From assembly GCA_021845665.1 (NCBI GenBank), contig JAJZVO010000018.1, positions 1 to 64,000 of the forward strand: a stretch of DNA of 64,000 nt, given 5' to 3'. Of the stretch, positions 59,260 through 64,000 are shown one piece after another. Position 1 is the stretch's first letter. Every line of letters starts with the position of its first letter. The notes beneath the pieces are model-generated. The model was not told the DNA's origin. It did no database searches and worked only from the letters and a program-made list of their open reading frames with translations. The translations under genes were made by a program, and so were the position numbers. The DNA is from Bacteroidota bacterium (GTDB lineage Bacteria; Bacteroidota; Ignavibacteria; Kryptoniales; JAKASW01).

Positions 59260-59790
59260 TCACTTCCAGACGTTTTGATGTGCGCGGACGGAATCGAGCT
59301 CTTCGATAATTTTCTCCTCGATTACATCTATTGCGTTTTCGACTTCCTCTGCCAATCCAATCTTGTGTGAGAAATCTTTTCCCACTATTCCGTATAGAAG
59401 CATGCAACGGGGAAGATGTCGGAGCGTTCTAGCCGTTTCGATTGCATCCAGTGAGCCGAAAGAGTGAGTCGAGAAAAACATGAGGTTTTCCGGCACACGC
59501 TCCTTGCCGGCGTCCATCCTGAATATGGTACCGGCAGGTGCGGACGATTGAACCGCGTCGACGATGATCAATGCGTCTGTGGAACACATTAACTCAAGGA
59601 GATGAGATTGATCGCCCGTAAGCTCGATCGTTCTCACGCCGGCCGGCTTGCTGATTTCAAGCCTACGCACGACCTTTAGTCCGACAGCATCGTCGCCACG
59701 AAACTCGTTCCCAATCCCGACTATTGTGACCAGGCTACCATCAACAATCGTGCTGGATGAATAGCCGAAATTTGCTGCATCCTTTTTCAT
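59260..59790 (-). CDS. [NiFe] hydrogenase maturation protease
   Basis: A 176-residue HyaD/HycI-type endopeptidase that trims the C-terminus of the large subunit after nickel insertion. The metal-binding motif GIGNEFRGDDAVG is near the N-terminus (about residues 25-37), DALIIVDAVQSS holds the second acidic ligand, and the conserved histidine lies in FFSTHSFGSLDA. I take ATG 59790, because the longer frame would begin at a TTG inside hydA; the gap to hydA is then 13 bases. Its target is presumably HydA just upstream. Confidence 0.92.
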   Translation of the reverse strand: MKKDAANFGYSSSTIVDGSLVTIVGIGNEFRGDDAVGLKVVRRLEISKPAGVRTIELTGDQSHLLELMCSTDALIIVDAVQSSAPAGTIFRMDAGKERVPENLMFFSTHSFGSLDAIETARTLRHLPRCMLLYGIVGKDFSHKIGLAEEVENAIDVIEEKIIEELDSVRAHQNVWK

Positions 59791-59803
59791 ATTTATCTTC
59801 AGC

Positions 59804-61135
59804 TCACCGTTCCTCGGATATGTCAAGTCTCAGGAAATGTGTCGCGCACGAAATGCACGGATCATAATTTCTCACTACTTGCTCACACCTAAGCGTCAGA
59901 TCCTGCTTCGACATCTTGATGTTTGAAGAGACAAAGTTTCTGAGATCGGACTCGATCATCCTCTGATTTTGTGCCGTGGGAGGAACAATCTTGGCGTCTT
60001 TGATTAATCCGTCTTCGCCGATAAGATATCTGTGATAGAGTATGCCTCTCGGGGCTTCGGTGCATCCGAATCCGAAGCCGGGCCTTACCTGGTAATCCAC
60101 GGCGGATTCCAGAGGAGGTTTGTAGGACTTGATTATCCTGATCGCTTCATCACAGGCATAGAGTGTCTCTATTGCTCGCACAACAATACTCTTGAAAGGA
60201 TTCAGAATAGGAGGGCGCATGTTTGCTTCCTCGGCCGCTTTCCGGGCGAGCGGAGACAATTTCTCGAAATTAAGATTGAGTCTTGCGAGCGGCCCCGTGA
60301 GGTAAGCCCCACGGTTATGTTGTGCGGGTGTTCTTTGGTCGGAGCTCCTCGGGTTCCTGAGAGTCGATTGGAGAGCGTTAGAATACGGGATATGGCTTTC
60401 ATGGAACACAAGCTCGTAGTCTCGTACGTCGATATTCAATCCTTTGTTGGAGACGAGCTTTCCCTCGTTGAAGGGATATTCGTCTGGATGGCTCAACGAG
60501 ACGAATTCGTAATCTGAAACGAAATCCGGGAAGTTGAGCTTGCTGGTCCAGAGTACGGTCTCGTAGGCCTCATCCCTTGCGCGCTTCAGGCTCTCGAGGA
60601 CTTCATCAAAGTCGCTCTTGTCGGGCAGTCTATAAAAACCGCCGACCTTGACGTTTATCGGATGAATTTCCCTGCCGGCAAGAACCGCCACCAGGTCATT
60701 TCCAGTCTTCTTGAGGCGAAGTCCCCGCTGCACGGCGTCGGGATGGTCGCCTGCCAGCTGAATTGCATCGTCGTATCCCAAGAAATCGGGAGCATGGAGC
60801 ATATAGATGTGGAGGGCATGGCTTTCTATCCACTCACCGCAGTAGAGAAGACGCCTCAGCTCCCGCAGCTGCCCTTCGACTTTTGCCCGGAAAAGACTCT
60901 CCATCGCGTGCACCGAGCTCATCTGGTAAGCGACCGGGCAGATGCCACAAATACGTGCTGTGATATCCGGAGCTTCAGAGAATTTTCTTCCACGCAGAAA
61001 TGCTTCAAAGAACCGGGGCGGCTCGAAAATTCTGAACCTGACATCGCTTACCTGACCGTCCTTTGTCTTCACGGTTAAGGCTCCTTCTCCCTCGACACGA
61101 GCGATGTAATCGACCTTGATCACTCTATTGTTCAT
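59804..61135 (-). CDS. hydA: [NiFe] hydrogenase large (alpha) subunit, group 3b type
   Basis: A 443-residue catalytic subunit. Cys63 and Cys66 (RICGICP) and Cys427 and Cys430 (DPCISCATH) are the four nickel ligands. His433 is followed by ten residues ([10 protein letters not shown]), which the maturation protease should remove. The gene order hydB-hydG-hydD-hydA and the sizes fit sulfhydrogenase-like group 3b enzymes, which use NAD(P)H to evolve hydrogen or the reverse. The start is ATG 61135 ([20 protein letters not shown]), overlapping the hydD stop by 11 bases; the longer frame adds residues that match nothing. Confidence 0.96.
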   Translation of the reverse strand: MNNRVIKVDYIARVEGEGALTVKTKDGQVSDVRFRIFEPPRFFEAFLRGRKFSEAPDITARICGICPVAYQMSSVHAMESLFRAKVEGQLRELRRLLYCGEWIESHALHIYMLHAPDFLGYDDAIQLAGDHPDAVQRGLRLKKTGNDLVAVLAGREIHPINVKVGGFYRLPDKSDFDEVLESLKRARDEAYETVLWTSKLNFPDFVSDYEFVSLSHPDEYPFNEGKLVSNKGLNIDVRDYELVFHESHIPYSNALQSTLRNPRSSDQRTPAQHNRGAYLTGPLARLNLNFEKLSPLARKAAEEANMRPPILNPFKSIVVRAIETLYACDEAIRIIKSYKPPLESAVDYQVRPGFGFGCTEAPRGILYHRYLIGEDGLIKDAKIVPPTAQNQRMIESDLRNFVSSNIKMSKQDLTLRCEQVVRNYDPCISCATHFLRLDISEER

Positions 61136-61913
61136 TCGATTCGCTCTCTTTTCTGAAAGCATCGGCGTAAGCATTGAATGTGCGGAACGCCAGCTTGATG
61201 TCGTGTTTAGTCTGGCCGAGCTCGTGGAGGCGTGCAGAGAGCGCGGGAGCGTTGGGCGATTCCATGGGACCGAAACAGCCGTAACAGCCGCGGTTAAAGG
61301 AGGGGCAGATCGCGCCGCAGCCGGATTGGGTCACCGGGCCGAGGCAAGGCTCGCCGCGTGCGACCATGATACAGTTGTTTCCCTTTATCTTGCATTCCAT
61401 GCAGACGCTGTATGTATGAATATTCGGCTTCCTCTTGTTGAGGAAGGCATTGATAATTTCCAGCAATTGAAACTTGTTTATGGGACAGCCGCGGAGCTCG
61501 AAATCGACATGTACGAACGAGCCGACGGGAAGCGACCTGTCGAGAGTCGAGATATATTCCGGCGATGCGTAGACGACATGGACGAAATTTCTGATATCTT
61601 TCCAATTCCGCAGCGCCTGTATTCCTCCTGCGGTGGCGCAGGCGCCGATTGTGATAAGCGCACCGCACGATTTTCTAATCGCGCGGATGTGTTCCACATC
61701 GTGCGGAGTCGTGATGCTCCCCTCAACGATCCCGATGTCATACGGTCCCCTAAGCATGCGCCTGCTCGCCTCCGGGAAGAAGGCGATATTTATCGCACCT
61801 GCTACGTCGAGAAGCTCTTCTTCCGCGTCCAGGAGAGAAAGCTGACAACCGTCGCACGATGCAAATTTAAAGACCGCAACTTTTGGCTTGCCGGCATTCC
61901 TTCTTTGCGGCAT
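61125..61913 (-). CDS. hydD: [NiFe] hydrogenase small (delta) subunit
   Basis: A 262-residue small subunit carrying iron-sulfur clusters. The proximal cluster site starts with Cys20 and Cys23 (FASCDGCQL), with [12 protein letters not shown] and [20 protein letters not shown] following. The C-terminal cysteines are in [31 protein letters not shown] and RGCYGCFGP. The start is ATG 61913 with AGAAGGAAAT just before it. The gene starts one base after the hydG stop and overlaps hydA, so the three are coupled. Confidence 0.95.
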   Translation of the reverse strand: MPQRRNAGKPKVAVFKFASCDGCQLSLLDAEEELLDVAGAINIAFFPEASRRMLRGPYDIGIVEGSITTPHDVEHIRAIRKSCGALITIGACATAGGIQALRNWKDIRNFVHVVYASPEYISTLDRSLPVGSFVHVDFELRGCPINKFQLLEIINAFLNKRKPNIHTYSVCMECKIKGNNCIMVARGEPCLGPVTQSGCGAICPSFNRGCYGCFGPMESPNAPALSARLHELGQTKHDIKLAFRTFNAYADAFRKESESNEQ

Positions 61914-61914
61914 A

Positions 61915-62781
61915 TTAGATTTCCTTCTTATCAAGCAAATTTTTGATTTGCGGGAGCCTGAAGACGGGACCGTCTTTACAGATGAATTTCGGTCCGAACT
62001 GGCAGTGCCCGCAGAGTCCGATACCGCACTTCATATTCCTTTCCATAGAGAGGTAAATCTGTGCCGCCGACAGTCCGCGACGTTCCAGCTCTTCGCATGT
62101 ATATTTCATCATCACTTCCGGGCCGCAGACCATCGCCAGCGTCGATGGTGTATCCATTTTCAAGTAGGAAAACAGACTGGTAACGACACCTATATGGCCC
62201 TTCCAGCTTGAGTCGCCCCTGTCCACTGTTATTATGACTTCGGTATTCGGAGCCTTGCTCCATTCTTCGAGCTCTACCCGGTAAAGAATGTCAAGAGGGC
62301 TGCGGGAACCGTACAGAATCATGATGCGTCCGAATTTCTCTCTCCTGCGCAGGAGAGTATAAATCACCGGTCGCAATGGAGCCAATCCGATACCTCCGGC
62401 AGCAATGCAAATATCCTTCCCGACTGCTTCTTCTATTGGCCACGAGGTACCGAATGGGCCGCGTAGCCCGATCGTGTCGCCACGCCGCAGCCGCGAAAGT
62501 GCCGACGTCACGGTGCCGACCCTGTGGATAGTGTGCGCAAGGATGTTCATCCTGAATGGATCTGAGCTGATCGATATTGCGGATTCTCCGGTTCCGAACG
62601 CGTAAACCATATTGAACTGTCCCGCGTTGAAGGCAAAGGTTCGACCGTCTCCCCGTGGTGGGTCGATAAGCAGCGTGTACGTGTCGTCGGTTTCCCAGAT
62701 CACACGGCGGACAATCGCGACTGAGGGGACCATGGATGGGGAGGATCCAATTCTCATTTCGATGTTGCTTGTGCCGGTCAT
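61915..62781 (-). CDS. hydG: Hydrogenase gamma subunit, FAD/NAD(P)-binding
   Basis: A 288-residue ferredoxin-reductase-like subunit that passes electrons between NAD(P)H and the hydrogenase. The FAD-binding barrel covers about residues 15-115 ([20 protein letters not shown]), and the NAD(P)-binding half has [20 protein letters not shown] and [20 protein letters not shown] [2Fe-2S] cluster site is Cys252, Cys257, Cys260, Cys268. Group 3b and dihydroorotate-dehydrogenase electron-transfer proteins share this design. GGAG precedes the ATG. Confidence 0.95.
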   Translation of the reverse strand: MTGTSNIEMRIGSSPSMVPSVAIVRRVIWETDDTYTLLIDPPRGDGRTFAFNAGQFNMVYAFGTGESAISISSDPFRMNILAHTIHRVGTVTSALSRLRRGDTIGLRGPFGTSWPIEEAVGKDICIAAGGIGLAPLRPVIYTLLRRREKFGRIMILYGSRSPLDILYRVELEEWSKAPNTEVIITVDRGDSSWKGHIGVVTSLFSYLKMDTPSTLAMVCGPEVMMKYTCEELERRGLSAAQIYLSMERNMKCGIGLCGHCQFGPKFICKDGPVFRLPQIKNLLDKKEI

Positions 62782-62817
62782 TTAACGTTGCTCCAGTATG
62801 TAAGAAGGAGTGAGTTC

Positions 62818-63306
62818 CTAATAGTTCTCACCTCTTTCACCTATAGCCGAACCATAGACATCGAGGAGTTGCAGGCGCGTTGCTTCAAGCCTGCGTTCCA
62901 GCACTTCGGAGAAACGCCGCAGCATTTCATAGCCGAAGTGACAATCGGTTTCACACTTGCTGACAAGGCAGGAGGCGTCGATCGCGAAGGCGTGGACTTG
63001 CTCGAGAGCGAACGCGTCGAAGTGCCATTTGTAGGGTGAAATCAGCCACGACCACCCGAGCACCTCGCCCGCTCCAACGGTCTGAATCCTTATTTGTCCG
63101 CGTTCGCCGCCGCGGACTTCCAGTACAACCCTCCCACTGCGAAGAAGATAGAAGGTCTTTGCGTCCTCACCTTCGTGGAACAGGTAAGTCCCTTCATTGA
63201 ATATCACATTTGAAGCGCATGAGGTCAGCGTTCTCAAAAGTTCCTCGTTCATATTGCTGAGGAACGGATGCTTGTGTAACGATTCCGTCAAGTCCTGTGG
63301 TTTCAT
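62818..63306 (-). CDS. CRP-like cyclic-nucleotide-fold protein in the hydrogenase operon
   Basis: A 162-residue protein that is a single cNMP-binding-type beta-roll (about 10-125) followed by a C-terminal helix, with no DNA-binding domain. The beta-roll is recognisable in [30 protein letters not shown] and [13 protein letters not shown]. In cAMP-binding proteins that last segment is GExFGExALL followed by an Arg in the next loop. Here Trp replaces the key Glu, and HFDAFALE stands where the Arg should be, so classic cAMP binding is unlikely. The start overlaps the hydB stop (ATGA). A regulatory or electron-sensing partner of the hydrogenase is the simplest reading; the role is unproven. Confidence 0.88.
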   Translation of the reverse strand: MKPQDLTESLHKHPFLSNMNEELLRTLTSCASNVIFNEGTYLFHEGEDAKTFYLLRSGRVVLEVRGGERGQIRIQTVGAGEVLGWSWLISPYKWHFDAFALEQVHAFAIDASCLVSKCETDCHFGYEMLRRFSEVLERRLEATRLQLLDVYGSAIGERGENY

Positions 63307-64000
63307 CGCGAACCTCCACTTTCTTGTTTGGTTGATCCTCTCTTGATCGCGCCGACTTCGGCGGTCAGGTCGATTCCTACGGGGCACCATGTTATGCATC
63401 GCCCGCACCCGACGCAGCCCGAGACTCCGAACTGCTCTACCCACGAGGATAACTTGTGAGTCAACCACTGTCTGTATCTAGACTTCCCCGATATACGGAA
63501 GTTCCCTCCGGACACTCTTGCGAAGTCCATCGTGAAACAGGAATCCCATGTCCTGGTGCGCCCTGCGATCCGGCCTGCAAGATCTGTCCTGTCTTCTACC
63601 GTTGAGCAGAAGCACGTCGGACAAACCATCGTGCAATTCCCGCAAGTCAGACATCGCTTTGCCACGTCGTCCCACTGAGGATGGTCTGTATTTTCTGCAA
63701 GGAGCTCCGGCAAGTCTGAAGTATCCATGATTCTTGTAACGGCGGCCGAGGCCTTCCTGATGGTTTCGTCCGCCGCACCAACGTCACTTTCATCGGCTCC
63801 TCCTGCGCCTATACCTTCCATCAACGACGTGCCTGCGTCGCTTCCCGCTTCAGCTACGAAATAATGACTTTCTCCATTTATGATTTCCGTAAGAACGATA
63901 TCGAACCCCGCCCCCGCCTTCGGACCGGTCCCCATTGATGTGCAGAAGCAAGTCTCTGCGGGTTGACTGCAATTGACTGCTATTATGAAATTGCGTCTTC
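63303..64000 (-). CDS. hydB: Hydrogenase beta subunit, [4Fe-4S] dicluster protein (partial, runs off the right edge)
   Basis: The visible 232 residues are the C-terminal part of the iron-sulfur subunit of a group 3b-type hydrogenase. The frame is open to the window end and already shows [20 protein letters not shown] near the edge, a conserved cysteine motif of this family, so the true start lies beyond 64000. Downstream are two [4Fe-4S] motifs: [16 protein letters not shown] and [16 protein letters not shown]. It passes electrons between the FAD subunit HydG and the HydD/HydA core. It is the first gene of the operon seen here. Confidence 0.95.
   Translation of the reverse strand, partial: RRNFIIAVNCSQPAETCFCTSMGTGPKAGAGFDIVLTEIINGESHYFVAEAGSDAGTSLMEGIGAGGADESDVGAADETIRKASAAVTRIMDTSDLPELLAENTDHPQWDDVAKRCLTCGNCTMVCPTCFCSTVEDRTDLAGRIAGRTRTWDSCFTMDFARVSGGNFRISGKSRYRQWLTHKLSSWVEQFGVSGCVGCGRCITWCPVGIDLTAEVGAIKRGSTKQESGGSR

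Overview
The window reads as a chromosomal segment of a Gram-negative bacterium of the Bacteroidota/Chlorobiota/Ignavibacteriota (FCB) type. This is an inference from gene content: Bacteroidota-style outer-membrane beta-barrel remains, N-terminal lipoprotein signals, TRAP with a TatT component, and a LytR_C-rsfS-argS operon. No rRNA or tRNA gene was recognised, so the placement is not proven. Housekeeping genes keep clean frames and strong ribosome binding sites. Long stretches of the left 26 kb and a few spots elsewhere hold genes broken by one or a few lesions.

Layout. 0-1.1 kb: a small GIY-YIG nuclease gene set among copies of a palindromic repeat. 1.3-6.3 kb: an unrecognised FMN/TIM-barrel-like protein whose start has been obscured, a lipoprotein, a TylF-type methyltransferase and a broken DoxX-like gene. 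6.3-10.6 kb: recO, an HtrA/Deg protease, a conserved small protein and a secreted esterase-like hydrolase. 10.7-14.06 kb: decayed sequence (LolA-like fragment, amino-acid permease pseudogene, IS remnant) around an intact DoxX gene. 14.1-22.4 kb: an island of small single-gene units from four families (RibD_C/dihydrofolate-reductase-like, YCII/DGPF, PhnB-type VOC, DUF1801), about half intact and half broken. It also holds a HigBA toxin-antitoxin pair, a MATE pump and an RraB-like protein. 22.9-26.4 kb: a gutted outer-membrane receptor gene and two tandem paralogous MFS exporters.

26.9-46.5 kb is mostly ordinary. On the minus strand lie pgpH-xerD-site-2-protease, then lysC-lysA-asd (aspartate family/lysine pathway). 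On the plus strand pfkA is followed by a TRAP transporter set (tatT-dctP-dctQ-dctM), then a methyltransferase/phosphoesterase pair that converges on typA/bipA. A type III polyketide synthase with an isoprenylcysteine-methyltransferase-like partner lies upstream of an ammonium transporter and transcribed away from it.

46.7-64 kb: amt, a small zinc-ribbon protein, arfB, a broken 2-hydroxyacid dehydrogenase gene, a heparinase II/III-like protein, larE-larB (nickel-pincer cofactor), an unrecognised protein, an envelope/LytR_C-rsfS-argS run, a TPR protein, and a group-3b-like [NiFe] hydrogenase operon (hydB, a CRP-like sensor domain protein, hydG, hydD, hydA, maturation protease). hydB runs off the right edge. 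Two nickel-related loci within 12 kb and a cytosolic bidirectional hydrogenase suggest a fermentative or facultatively anaerobic lifestyle; this is inference.

No wholly new multi-gene system can be proven from sequence alone. The best candidates for new biology are the GIY-YIG/palindrome unit, the RibD_C-YCII-VOC-DUF1801 island, the hydrogenase-linked CRP-like protein with a degenerate ligand pocket, and the unrecognised proteins at 1.3, 8.8 and 53.9 kb.
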